Below, piece after piece: positions 50,257 to 58,975 of a stretch of DNA of 64,000 nt; positions within the stretch are counted from its first letter, which is position 1, and every line of letters begins with the position of its first letter. Origin of the DNA: CBDEVH01 sp965243565. Its GTDB lineage: Bacteria > Pseudomonadota > Gammaproteobacteria > Tethybacterales > Persebacteraceae. Where the stretch lies: the NCBI GenBank assembly GCA_965243565.1, contig OZ251571.1, forward strand, positions 310,001 to 374,000, written 5' to 3'. The translations under genes and the position numbers were made by a program. The notes under the pieces are model-generated. The model saw only the letters and a list, made by a program, of their open reading frames with translations. It had not been told where the DNA came from and made no database searches.

Positions 50257-51487
50257 AAAATTGTTACATCGTCGTCATCGTCGTGAACGGCATTTTATAA
50301 TTGCCAGTATCATCACATTATTAATCATCTTGTTCTTTTTATTATTACTCATTACCACTTTGGTTAATCAAGGATGGCGGGCATTGCTCAGTGCTTCTGT
50401 TCAATTAGACATTACAATGGACAGTGCTGTTATTGGAAAACAAGGGGAGGAATCGGCATTGCGTTATCAGCGTCTAATTAGAAGTGCGTTACTCGAACGT
50501 TTTCCAGAAGCCAATACTCGCAAAGATAAAAAAGCATTATACAAATTGATGTCTTTTTCAGCCTCGATTGATTTACGCAATAGTGTACAAACAAACCCTG
50601 AGCTCATTGACAATCGGATAACGGTTTGGTTGCGGGCTTCATCTATTGCTTCTCGTTATTTAAAAGGCAGTACGGATTCATCGCTTCCTGAAAAACAACG
50701 AGATATTAGCAATAAGCAAATTGATTGGCTTGATACATTGAAAAAAAACGCTGCGACACAGCTTAATTTTAACAGTGCTTTTTTTGTAAACTCTGATTCG
50801 CGGGATGCTGAATCAGCCGGAATCAGTGTGGCATTAATCGGATCATTTTATTCCTTGTTATTAGCGTTTATTTTTTCCTTTCCGATTGCGGTTATCAGTG
50901 CAATTTATCTGGAAATTTTTGCGCCTAAAAACCGTTGGTTTGATTTTATTGAAATCAATATCAATAATCTGGCAGCAGTGCCCTCTATTGTGTTTGGTTT
51001 GTTGGGTTTGTCAATTTTTATTAATTTCTTTGGCTTGCCACGGTCTTCTCCATTGGTTGGTGGGTTGGTGTTATCGCTCATGACATTGCCAACCATGATC
51101 ATCACATCAAGAGCCGCGTTACAAGCGGTACCTCCGTCGTATATGTCTGCTGCTTTGTCGATGGGAGCGACCAAAATGCAAGCCGTTTTTCACCATGTTG
51201 TGCCATCAGCAATGCCGGGTATATTAACAGGTACAATTATAGGTATGGCTGGCACATTGGGTGAAACCGCCCCTTTATTAATGATTGGAATGGTGGCTTT
51301 TATCACTGAAATGCCCAGTGGTGTAACCGACGCTGCTACGGCATTACCAGTACAGATATTTTTATGGGCGGATAGCCCTGAGCGTGGTTTTGTCGAAAAA
51401 ACAGCAGCGGCTATTCTTGTCCTGTTATTTTTCTTAATAACCATGAACGCATTGGCGATTTACTTGAGACGAAAATTTGAAAAATGA
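50249..51487 (+). CDS. pstA: Phosphate ABC transporter permease PstA
   Basis: Second permease of the phosphate importer. 412 residues, longer than E. coli PstA (296). A soluble insertion of about 130 residues (residues 55-180) lies between the first membrane segment (FIIASIITLLIILFFLLLLIT) and the remaining five; such longer PstA proteins are known in other proteobacteria. The permease loop SAALSMGATKMQAVFHHVVPSAMPGI is present. ATG 50249 lies within the end of pstC, and the stop TGA shares bases with the pstB ATG (ATGA), both pointing to coupled translation. Confidence 0.92.
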   Translation: MNKKLLHRRHRRERHFIIASIITLLIILFFLLLLITTLVNQGWRALLSASVQLDITMDSAVIGKQGEESALRYQRLIRSALLERFPEANTRKDKKALYKLMSFSASIDLRNSVQTNPELIDNRITVWLRASSIASRYLKGSTDSSLPEKQRDISNKQIDWLDTLKKNAATQLNFNSAFFVNSDSRDAESAGISVALIGSFYSLLLAFIFSFPIAVISAIYLEIFAPKNRWFDFIEININNLAAVPSIVFGLLGLSIFINFFGLPRSSPLVGGLVLSLMTLPTMIITSRAALQAVPPSYMSAALSMGATKMQAVFHHVVPSAMPGILTGTIIGMAGTLGETAPLLMIGMVAFITEMPSGVTDAATALPVQIFLWADSPERGFVEKTAAAILVLLFFLITMNALAIYLRRKFEK

Positions 51488-52257
51488 ACAATACTGTAGC
51501 ACCTGCCTTTTTAATTAAGAACCTTAATGCCTATTATGGCGATTTTCATGCCGTTAAAAATATTAATGTTACTATAGAGCGTAAAAAAATAACAGCTTTA
51601 ATTGGTCCATCTGGTTGTGGAAAATCCACTTTCTTGCGGTGCTTAAATCGAATGAACGATATTATTCCTGAGTGTACCATGACGGGTGAGATTTTATACA
51701 ATGGACAGACCGATATATTGCATGCTTCTTGTAATGTGGTCGATTTGCGTACTCGGGTGGGGATGATATTTCAAAAACCAAACCCGTTCCCCAAGAGTAT
51801 TTTTGACAATGTGGCTTATGGTCCGCGTATTCATGGCATGGTTAAAACCCAACAAGAGACAGAAGAGTGTGTCGAAAAAGCACTCCGCAATGCCAGTTTG
51901 TGGGACGAAGTGAAAGACAAACTTAAAAGTGCAGGCACTCAACTGTCGGGCGGACAGCAACAACGCTTATGTATTGCCCGTGCCATTGCTTGTAATCCAG
52001 AGATTATATTAATGGATGAACCTTGTTCGGCATTAGATCCTATTGCCACTGGTAGAATCGAAGAATTAATGTTTCGATTAAGAGAAGATTACACGATTAT
52101 TATCGTCACGCACTCTATGCAACAAGCGGCACGGACATCGCAATACACCGCATTTTTTCATTTGGGAGAGATTTTTGAATTTGATGAAACCACCAAACTC
52201 TTTAAAAATCCCACACATGCCAAAACCGAAGCCTATATATCTGGGCGTTATGGATAG
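51484..52257 (+). CDS. pstB: Phosphate ABC transporter ATP-binding protein PstB
   Basis: ATPase of the phosphate importer. The 257-residue protein has Walker A GPSGCGKST, the phosphate-transporter hallmark FQKPNPFPKSIFDNVAYGPR, signature LSGGQQQRLCIARA, Walker B ILMDEPCSALDP and the switch histidine in IIVTHSM. It overlaps pstA by 4 bases and is followed by phoU after 37 bases. Confidence 0.97.
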   Translation: MNNTVAPAFLIKNLNAYYGDFHAVKNINVTIERKKITALIGPSGCGKSTFLRCLNRMNDIIPECTMTGEILYNGQTDILHASCNVVDLRTRVGMIFQKPNPFPKSIFDNVAYGPRIHGMVKTQQETEECVEKALRNASLWDEVKDKLKSAGTQLSGGQQQRLCIARAIACNPEIILMDEPCSALDPIATGRIEELMFRLREDYTIIIVTHSMQQAARTSQYTAFFHLGEIFEFDETTKLFKNPTHAKTEAYISGRYG

Positions 52258-52294
52258 GATAAAATAAGTAATATGATACCATGAGGACAAGTAA

Positions 52295-52975
52295 ATGACA
52301 GAGATAGTACACATCAATCCCGCTTTTGACATTGCGTTACAAAAAATGGATGGACTGTTGGTGCAAATGGAAAAAACGCTACAAGATCAGCTGATACTCT
52401 CGCATCAAGCGTTTACTGAAATGAGTGTTAAACTGTCAAAACAAGTTCGGGAAAACGATGTAGAACTTAATAAATTACAACGTCAAGTTGATGAATCGAT
52501 TATTGATATTTTTGCTCGTTATCACCCTGTGGCAGAAGACTTACGCCACGTAATCGGTGCGCTTAAAATGTCCATCGAATACGAACGTGTAGGTGATTAC
52601 ATTAAAAATTTAGCAAAAAGTGTTTCTCGTATGGCCGCTTATGATGATCATTTGGAAATTGCACCGGTATTGGTTACGATGCTAGAAGTGGTGACCAAAC
52701 ATTTCAACAAATTCTGTGAATATCGTTTGCAAGGGGACATGGATAAAGCGCAAAAACTATGGATAAAAGATCAAAATATTGACGACCTTTGCCATGATGC
52801 GGTTAAAAAAGCCTTTGCTTTTCAAAAAAGTGGCAGTGGCAACGAACATAGTTTAATCCATGCTGTCTCAGTGGCTAAAAATCTGGAACGAATAGGCGAT
52901 AAAATTAAAAACCTAATCGAAATTTTATACAATATTAAAACAGGTGAAGATTTAGATATTGATATTGATCTATAA
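52295..52975 (+). CDS. phoU: Phosphate signalling protein PhoU
   Basis: Links PstSCAB to the PhoR sensor and limits phosphate uptake. 226 residues forming two three-helix bundles, each with the E/D-x-x-x-R-x-x-D-type metal motif (EYERVGDYIKNLAK and NLERIGDKIKNLIE). It is the last gene of the pst operon. It converges with hisF with 53 bases between them and no clear terminator. Confidence 0.95.
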   Translation: MTEIVHINPAFDIALQKMDGLLVQMEKTLQDQLILSHQAFTEMSVKLSKQVRENDVELNKLQRQVDESIIDIFARYHPVAEDLRHVIGALKMSIEYERVGDYIKNLAKSVSRMAAYDDHLEIAPVLVTMLEVVTKHFNKFCEYRLQGDMDKAQKLWIKDQNIDDLCHDAVKKAFAFQKSGSGNEHSLIHAVSVAKNLERIGDKIKNLIEILYNIKTGEDLDIDIDL

Positions 52976-53028
52976 TATCCTGTATGGTGTTGTGCATTAT
53001 GTCGAAGCAACCAACGGCTATATCGACG

Positions 53029-53790
53029 CTAAACCAGCCGAACTTCTATCCCTTCATTGTGTAGATACGATTTAACCTCGCCTATACTATGTATGTTGTC
53101 ATGAAAAATACTAGCAGCCAATGCGGCATCGGCTTTGCCTTCAACTAAGGCATCGGCAAGATGAGATGGGTGTCCCGCACCCCCACTGGCAATCACAGGG
53201 ACTTTGGCAACGGTGGCAACAATTTGTAACAGTGGTATATTGTAACCTGCTTGCACGCCGTCAGTATCCATGCTTGTTAACAGTATCTCGCCAATGCCTA
53301 AATCTTGTGCTTGTCTAACCCATTCGCATACTTCAAGCCCTGTTCTGGTGCGTCCGCCATGGGTTACGACTTCCCAATGATTTTCTTTTTTACGGGCATC
53401 AATGGCAAGTACAACGCATTGTGCGCCAAAGTGGTTGGCACACTCTTTGAGTATAGAAGGATTGGCAGTGGCAGCGGTATTAAAGCTGACTTTATCTGCA
53501 CCTGACCGAAGCAAGCGTTCCATGTCTTCTAGGCTTCTGACACCGCCACCGACGGTAAGCGGAATAGCAATACTTTGTGCTACTTTTTCAACAGTCTCTA
53601 AAAAAATGCCACGATTTTCAACGCTGGCGGTAATATCTAAAAAAACGAGTTCGTCTGCGTTATCTCTATCATAACGCGCTGCAATTTCAGCAGGATCGCC
53701 TGAATCACGAATATTGACAAAATTAACTCCCTTCACCACACGCCCGTTATGAATGTCCAGACAAGGAATAATGCGTTTTGCTAGACCCAT
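53029..53790 (-). CDS. hisF: Imidazole glycerol phosphate synthase cyclase subunit
   Basis: With HisH makes imidazole glycerol phosphate and AICAR in histidine synthesis. The 253-residue TIM barrel has the N-terminal RIIPCLDIHNGRVVKGVNF with the catalytic Asp, VGGGVRSLEDMERLL, and the second catalytic Asp region LLTSMDTDGVQAGYN, ending in a PVIASGGAGHPSHL phosphate loop. It directly follows pheA (no gap). The rest of the his operon, including hisH, is not in the window. Confidence 0.96.
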   Translation of the reverse strand: MGLAKRIIPCLDIHNGRVVKGVNFVNIRDSGDPAEIAARYDRDNADELVFLDITASVENRGIFLETVEKVAQSIAIPLTVGGGVRSLEDMERLLRSGADKVSFNTAATANPSILKECANHFGAQCVVLAIDARKKENHWEVVTHGGRTRTGLEVCEWVRQAQDLGIGEILLTSMDTDGVQAGYNIPLLQIVATVAKVPVIASGGAGHPSHLADALVEGKADAALAASIFHDNIHSIGEVKSYLHNEGIEVRLV

Positions 53791-54888
53791 TTAATCGGGT
53801 GATTGAGGGTAGGAGCCTAATAATTTAAAAAATCGAGCATTATTTTTAATTTTTTTAAGCGATTTTTTTAAGTTGGAATCATCCTGATGACCTTCTACAT
53901 CGATATAAAAAAAGTACTCCCATACCGTATTAGGTGCTGGACGGGATTCGAGTTTGGTCATATTAATATTGTGTTCTGCCAAAGGGGTGAGTAGTTTATT
54001 CATCGACCCCGCTTCGTGAAATGAAGCCACAATAAATGAGGTCTTATCTTTGCCAGTAGGTTGGGGATGGCGATTGCCTAAGATTAAAAAACGAGTACAA
54101 TTATTATTGCTGTCTTCAATGCCCTTAGCCAATGATGTTAATTGATAGTGATTGGCCGCCATTGAAGAACCAATTGCAGCCCATTTTTCTTTTTTCTCTT
54201 TAATCATTTTGGCAGCGGCAGCGGTGCTGGTGGTGGCGATTAAATCGGCATTGGGCAGATGCTTTGTTAGCCAATGACGACATTGCTCCAAAGGCTGCGG
54301 ATGGGCATAAACAGCTGTTATTTTAGACAGAGGGGTGTTAGCCAATTTGGCATTGGCTAACAAATGATGATGAATACGCAAAGTGCTTTCGCCGTTGATG
54401 ATGAGGGGTGTTTTACTCAGTTGGTCAAGTGATTCGCCGATAGTGCCGGCAGAGGAGTTTTCAAATGGAACCACCGCAAAATCTACCAGATTAGATTCTG
54501 CTTGTTCAATCGCCTTGGTAATTGATGTTTGTGCATTGTACTGTGCTGCGGTGCCAAAAATTTTTAACGCCATCTCGTGGCTGAAAGTTGCATTGGGGCC
54601 AAGAAAAGAAATTTTGGTAGGGCGTTCAAAAGCAATGCAAGTGGAGATAATTTCACGATAGATAGGTGCAATACAATCGGAAAGTAAAGGTTTTTTATCT
54701 TGTAATCGTCGAATAATTTCAACTTCTCGTTCTAAAATAGCATATGTCTCAATATTGAGTTTGCGTTTTATTTCGCCGACCTTAGTGGTAATCTTAATAC
54801 GTTTTTCGAGGAGATCAATAATTTTATCGTCAAGTGCATTGATTTTCTCTCGATACGGTTGTAAATGTTTGACCAGTTCGTCAGACAT
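53791..54888 (-). CDS. pheA: Bifunctional chorismate mutase/prephenate dehydratase (P-protein)
   Basis: Converts chorismate through prephenate to phenylpyruvate for phenylalanine synthesis. In the 365-residue protein an AroQ-type chorismate mutase is at about 1-90 (INALDDKIIDLLEKRIKIT, VEIIRRLQ). Prephenate dehydratase is at about 93-270 (ISFLGPNATFSHEMAL; a TRFLILG motif near residue 257). A C-terminal ACT domain from about 280 (SFHEAGSMNKLLTPLAEHNINMTKLESRP) would give feedback inhibition by phenylalanine. It sits between a soxB-like gene (2 bases) and hisF (0 bases). Confidence 0.95.
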   Translation of the reverse strand: MSDELVKHLQPYREKINALDDKIIDLLEKRIKITTKVGEIKRKLNIETYAILEREVEIIRRLQDKKPLLSDCIAPIYREIISTCIAFERPTKISFLGPNATFSHEMALKIFGTAAQYNAQTSITKAIEQAESNLVDFAVVPFENSSAGTIGESLDQLSKTPLIINGESTLRIHHHLLANAKLANTPLSKITAVYAHPQPLEQCRHWLTKHLPNADLIATTSTAAAAKMIKEKKEKWAAIGSSMAANHYQLTSLAKGIEDSNNNCTRFLILGNRHPQPTGKDKTSFIVASFHEAGSMNKLLTPLAEHNINMTKLESRPAPNTVWEYFFYIDVEGHQDDSNLKKSLKKIKNNARFFKLLGSYPQSPD

Positions 54889-54890
54889 AA

Positions 54891-56135
54891 TTAGTGTGCT
54901 ACTGCTGCGGCTGCGGCTTCGTCCACCAAATCACCATTAACAAATCGTTGTAATGAGAAGGGAGCGGCTAATTTGCCTGGTGCTCCTTTGATTAAGGTTT
55001 CGGCAAAGGCGTCACCACTGCCGGGGGTGGCTTTAAAACCACCGGTTCCCCAACCGCAATTAAAAAATAAATTACCAACAGGGGTTGCCGATAAAATTGG
55101 CGAACGATCAGGGGTAATATCAACAATGCCACCCCACTGGCGTAATACTTTTAGACGCGATAAAATAGGATAGAGCTCGATGAGTGGAGCAATAACGTGT
55201 TCGATTTGATCAAAACTACCGCGTTGGGCATAAGAGTTATATGGATCAGAACCACCGCCTGTAACAAATTCACCTTTGTCTGATTGACTAATATAAGCAT
55301 GAACGGTGTTAGACATAATAACGCAGTTGAGAACAGGTTTAACTGGCTCAGAAACAAAGGCTTGCAAAGGCACTGTTTCAATCGGTAAGCGAAAACCTGC
55401 CATATCGGCGAGTACACCGGCATGTCCTGCAGGAACAACGCCAACATTTTTCTTTGCCTGAATAATTCCGCGAGTGGTTTTTACGCCGGTGACTTTGTTG
55501 TCTTTAATATCAAACCCTGTGACTTCACAGTTTTCAATGATGTCAATCCCTAATCTATCTGCTGCGCGTGCAAAGCCCCACGCAACTGCATCGTGCCGTG
55601 CTATGCCGCCTCGCTTTTGTAATAATGCTCCTAAAACGGGATAACGACCATTTAAATTAATAAAAGGGACGCATTCTTTAACTTGCAGTGGTGTTAATAA
55701 TTCAGCATCGATGCCATGAATAAAATTTGAACTGCCACGTCGGCTTATCTCACGTAAATCAGATACAGTGTGCGCAAGGTGCAACAAGCCACGCGGTGAA
55801 AACATCACGTTAAAATTGAGTTGAGAAGACAAGGTTTCCCACAAAGTAACCGAATGGTTATACAGTGCCGCTGAGGCAGGCATTAAATAATTGGAACGTA
55901 TGATGGTGGTATTGCGGGCGGTATTGCCCCCCCCGATCCAGCCTTTTTCGACGACGGCAATATTTTTGGCACCATAATTTTTTGCCATGTAATAGGCAGT
56001 TGCCAGACCATGACCACCACCACCGACAATAATGTGATTGTAGGCAGGTTTAGGAGACGCTTTTCGCCATGCAGGCTCCCATGATTGATGGTAGTTGACC
56101 GCGTTTTTAAAAAGTTCTAGAATTGAATAATCCAT
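54891..56135 (-). CDS. soxB: Sarcosine oxidase beta-subunit-like FAD oxidoreductase, lone subunit
   Basis: A DAO-family flavoprotein of 414 residues. Heterotetrameric sarcosine oxidase uses its beta subunit (SoxB) to oxidise sarcosine. Visible features are the FAD-binding Rossmann motif HIIVGGGGHGLATAYYMAKNYG near residues 33-55, EKGWIGGGNTARNTT (site of covalent FMN/FAD contacts in SoxB), and the C-terminal GWGTGGFKATPGSG. Overall it reads as SoxB rather than MSOX or DadA. The other subunits (soxA, soxD, soxG) are not adjacent; neighbours are pheA and a ferredoxin gene. A different amine substrate is possible if it works without partners. Confidence 0.85.
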   Translation of the reverse strand: MDYSILELFKNAVNYHQSWEPAWRKASPKPAYNHIIVGGGGHGLATAYYMAKNYGAKNIAVVEKGWIGGGNTARNTTIIRSNYLMPASAALYNHSVTLWETLSSQLNFNVMFSPRGLLHLAHTVSDLREISRRGSSNFIHGIDAELLTPLQVKECVPFINLNGRYPVLGALLQKRGGIARHDAVAWGFARAADRLGIDIIENCEVTGFDIKDNKVTGVKTTRGIIQAKKNVGVVPAGHAGVLADMAGFRLPIETVPLQAFVSEPVKPVLNCVIMSNTVHAYISQSDKGEFVTGGGSDPYNSYAQRGSFDQIEHVIAPLIELYPILSRLKVLRQWGGIVDITPDRSPILSATPVGNLFFNCGWGTGGFKATPGSGDAFAETLIKGAPGKLAAPFSLQRFVNGDLVDEAAAAAVAH

Positions 56136-56153
56136 AAGCCGTATTTTACCTTT

Positions 56154-56417
56154 TCATTTGCCACAATTCTTTTCTTGGTCCAGTTTATTTTTCTTTTGTA
56201 AGAGGGTCTCTTGGTCTTCAATATGATTTTCATCTTTTGGGATACAATCAACAGGGCATCGAAGTGCGCATTGAGGTTCGTTAAAATGCCCGACACATTC
56301 GGTACAACGGTCGGGATCGATGTGATAGTATTCGTCTCCCATGTAGATTGCCTGATTGGGACAAACTGGTTCACAGACATCGCAGTTAATACAGTCTTCT
56401 GTAATGATGAGTGCCAT
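56154..56417 (-). CDS. YfhL-type 2[4Fe-4S] ferredoxin
   Basis: An 87-residue low-potential ferredoxin. The first cluster motif is CINCDVCEPVC (residues 9-19). The second is CTECVGHFNEPQC with CALRC following, which has the longer loop and C-terminal extension of the Alvin/YfhL family rather than clostridial ferredoxin. A Lys/Glu/Asn-rich tail ends the protein. It overlaps coaD by one base; coaD-yfhL adjacency is common in gammaproteobacteria. The redox partner is unknown; the soxB-like gene next door is a candidate only by position. Confidence 0.92.
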   Translation of the reverse strand: MALIITEDCINCDVCEPVCPNQAIYMGDEYYHIDPDRCTECVGHFNEPQCALRCPVDCIPKDENHIEDQETLLQKKNKLDQEKNCGK

Positions 56418-56896
56418 TATTTTAGATTGAGTTTAGTTTGTAGTTTTTGTGCTACCATCGGTGACACCAATTCTGAGACATCACCTCCTAAAATGGCAAC
56501 CTCACGAACAATAGATGAAGATAGAAAAATGTAATCACGATCGGGAAGAAAAAAAACAGTTTCTATCTGCTTGTTTAACACATGATTAATATCCGCAATT
56601 TGTGATTCAAATTCAAAATCAGAAATTGCACGTATGCCTCGTACGATGATATTGCTTTGTTGTTCTGCCATAAATTGTACCAATAATCCATTAAAAGGAT
56701 GAACATGGATAGCACTGTCATCTGCAAATGCCGATATGGTGAGTTCCAAACGTTCTTCCAGAGTAAAAAATGGCGATTTATGTACCCCTGCGGCGACCCC
56801 GATGACAATTTCATCAAAAACAGAGGCAATACGACGGATTAACGCTTCGTGACCAAGAGTAATGGGATCAAATGTGCCGGGGAATACAATTCGCAT
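56417..56896 (-). CDS. coaD: Phosphopantetheine adenylyltransferase
   Basis: Transfers AMP to 4'-phosphopantetheine, the penultimate step of CoA synthesis. The 159-residue nucleotidyltransferase has the GTFDPITLGHEALIRR motif (with T/HxGH), VRGIRAISDFEFE and the C-terminal FLSSSIVREVA. Length is standard (159 in E. coli). It follows rsmD by 25 bases, the typical rsmD-coaD pair. Confidence 0.96.
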   Translation of the reverse strand: MRIVFPGTFDPITLGHEALIRRIASVFDEIVIGVAAGVHKSPFFTLEERLELTISAFADDSAIHVHPFNGLLVQFMAEQQSNIIVRGIRAISDFEFESQIADINHVLNKQIETVFFLPDRDYIFLSSSIVREVAILGGDVSELVSPMVAQKLQTKLNLK

Positions 56897-56921
56897 ATTA
56901 GTTTATATTATACTTTTTATT

Positions 56922-57470
56922 TTATAGTATTGGGTTTAAAAGTTGCCAATGGACATTGCCAATTTTTCGTTGGCGTATGCAGTTCCATTTATCGGTTAAG
57001 GTAAAAAAACGATTACTCTCGCAATAAATCTGCGTGTTTTCTGTGCAGAATGGTGCAACATTAACAAGCAAGGTATGCCATGCTTCGTTGTTATCATAAT
57101 CATCAAAAGGTGGGTCAAGAAATATTATATCAAAGCATTGAGTATTATTTTTTAGAAACTCTTTTGCTGAAGAAACAAAAACAGTAGCAGGACATCGCCA
57201 TTTATCGGTCAATGATTTTAAATTTGTTGCCAACTGGCGGTTTTTTTCAACAAAGACGACTTGCCTAGCGCCTCTTGAAATAGCTGATAGTCCCAAAGCA
57301 CCAGTTCCCGCAAATAAATCAAGACAAGTGGATTCATGTAGTTGTTGTCCCAAGCAGCTGAATAATGATTCTCTTACCCGTCCACCGCTGGGGCGTAATA
57401 AAGTGGCGGGAAAGTTAATTTTTTTGCCATTATAAACGCCACCAATAATTCTTAGTGAGACAGAAGGCAT
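56922..57470 (-). CDS. rsmD: 16S rRNA (guanine-966 N2)-methyltransferase
   Basis: Methylates G966 of 16S rRNA. The 182-residue Rossmann methyltransferase has the N-terminal RIIGGVYNGKKINFP and RPSGGRVRESLFSCL, SAM loop CLDLFAGTGALGLSAISRGA, and the catalytic IIFLDPPFDDY. It is 14 bases downstream of cpoB and upstream of coaD on the minus strand. Confidence 0.94.
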   Translation of the reverse strand: MPSVSLRIIGGVYNGKKINFPATLLRPSGGRVRESLFSCLGQQLHESTCLDLFAGTGALGLSAISRGARQVVFVEKNRQLATNLKSLTDKWRCPATVFVSSAKEFLKNNTQCFDIIFLDPPFDDYDNNEAWHTLLVNVAPFCTENTQIYCESNRFFTLTDKWNCIRQRKIGNVHWQLLNPIL

Positions 57471-57484
57471 AAAAGAGTAAGGTA

Positions 57485-58351
57485 TTATTGTAGGATAATT
57501 CTTGCTTCTTCAGCAGCAGCAGAATTAGGGTAGATAGACAGCAGTTGAGCGAGTTTTTTATACCCATCTGCTGAATTATTTAATCCTAGTAATGCTTTGG
57601 AATTGATAAGATAGGCTTCAGATGCCAATACTTCATTAGTGTTATATTGCTGAACCACTATCTCTGAAAACTCAATAACAGCATCAAAGTCATTAAGTAA
57701 AAGGTGGGATTTGGCTAACCCAAGTAGGGCATTACCTTTGAACTCTCCTTCGGGGTAGTCTTTAAGCAATAAATTAAAGGCATTAATCGCACTACTAATA
57801 TTTTGATTGTTATAGTAATCAATAGCAGTCGAATAGAGCAATGCTTCGTCTTGACCTTCTCTTTTTGTCAGTAGCTGTTCTATTTTTACAAAGCGTTCTT
57901 CAATGCCGACAAAGTGGTTGTTTGTGAAATCAATCTGTCCTTGTATTATGTTTAGCTGCCCTTGCTCTACGTAATCGACTGTTGGAGTTGAGTTGATATT
58001 GTTTTCTAGTTCTTCAATAACACCAGAAAGTGAACGAACTTGCTGCTCGATTTTTTGGTATTTTTGAGTGAAAGTTCCCAATTGCTTGGCAATATTCACC
58101 CTTGCTGAATCCAATTTTTTATTTTCGGTTTCTAATTTTTTATTTTCGGTTTCTAATTCAAGAATTTTTTTATTTAAATCACGTACTATTTCTGTGATTT
58201 TTTTAATTGCATTGGTGTTTTCAATTGCCCTTCGTTCGGTTTGTTCGTCTCCGAATAATTTAATCTGTGCGTGAGCATTAAACTGAACAGACAGTAGTAC
58301 AACAGTTAATGTAACTAACTTAAAACGCAGCGAAGTCACTGCTGTACCCAA
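57485..58351 (-). CDS. cpoB: Tol-Pal cell division coordinator CpoB (YbgF)
   Basis: Periplasmic protein that links Tol-Pal constriction to peptidoglycan synthesis. The 288-residue protein has a signal peptide ending near AHAQ (residue 29), a coiled coil at about 40-130 that includes two near-identical heptads (ETENKKL), and a C-terminal TPR domain from about 165 (YSTAIDYYNNQNISSAINAF, then GNALLGLAKSHLLLNDFDAV and AYLINSKALLGLNNS). It follows pal by 10 bases, the conserved tolB-pal-cpoB order. Confidence 0.92.
   Translation of the reverse strand: MGTAVTSLRFKLVTLTVVLLSVQFNAHAQIKLFGDEQTERRAIENTNAIKKITEIVRDLNKKILELETENKKLETENKKLDSARVNIAKQLGTFTQKYQKIEQQVRSLSGVIEELENNINSTPTVDYVEQGQLNIIQGQIDFTNNHFVGIEERFVKIEQLLTKREGQDEALLYSTAIDYYNNQNISSAINAFNLLLKDYPEGEFKGNALLGLAKSHLLLNDFDAVIEFSEIVVQQYNTNEVLASEAYLINSKALLGLNNSADGYKKLAQLLSIYPNSAAAEEARIILQ
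58115..58156 (-). repeat. Two copies of a 21-bp repeat in cpoB
   Basis: A 21-base unit is repeated exactly and encodes the heptad ETENKKL twice in the coiled coil of CpoB. It is a recent slippage duplication that keeps the heptad register. Confidence 0.95.
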
Positions 58352-58361
58352 ATCAGATTAA

Positions 58362-58943
58362 TTATTCGTCGGTATAACGAATTTCAACACGACGATTCAA
58401 ACGCCATGCTGCGTCGTTATCACCTAAGGCAGCGGGACTTTCTTCTCCAAAAGAGAGGGATTCGAGCTGATCGCTTGAAACACCGAGAGATAACATCATA
58501 TCACGAACGGCGTCTGCACGACGTTGCCCCAATGCTAAGTTGTATTCATTGCTTCCGCGAGAGTCAGCATGCCCACCTAAAACAATGCCTTTGCTGGAAT
58601 TGTTGTTGAGGAAGTCGGCGTGAGCAGAGATAACAGGAATAGATTCATCTCTAATGAGAGATTTATTGTATTCAAAGTAAAGCACTCGCTCTTGTAAAAG
58701 CGAAGTTGCTGTTCTTTCATCGTTTGCTGGCGATGGATTCGCCTTAAAGGAGGGATCTTTTGGGATAACTGAACCTGTAGAGGTTATGTCTTCAACGGCA
58801 ACACTATCACCATAGGCAACAGCATCGTCTTTAATGTCACCTGACATTGAGCCTGGAGTTTCACCTGCTTCCATAATACTTTGGCAACCAGATAATAAAA
58901 CACCACCAGATACAAGGATAGCAATCAATAAAGGATTTTTCAT
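58362..58943 (-). CDS. pal: Peptidoglycan-associated lipoprotein
   Basis: Outer-membrane lipoprotein that binds peptidoglycan and TolB. The 193-residue protein has a lipobox VLLSGC (Cys at 19-20) and a linker rich in Ser/Asp. The OmpA-like domain runs from about 85 (VLYFEYNKSLIRDE, then HADSRGSNEYNLALGQRRADAV and the RRVEIRY end). It lies between tolB and cpoB. Confidence 0.95.
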   Translation of the reverse strand: MKNPLLIAILVSGGVLLSGCQSIMEAGETPGSMSGDIKDDAVAYGDSVAVEDITSTGSVIPKDPSFKANPSPANDERTATSLLQERVLYFEYNKSLIRDESIPVISAHADFLNNNSSKGIVLGGHADSRGSNEYNLALGQRRADAVRDMMLSLGVSSDQLESLSFGEESPAALGDNDAAWRLNRRVEIRYTDE

Positions 58944-58975
58944 TTAAATTTCCTTTCTTTTTTCTTTTTAAAAAA

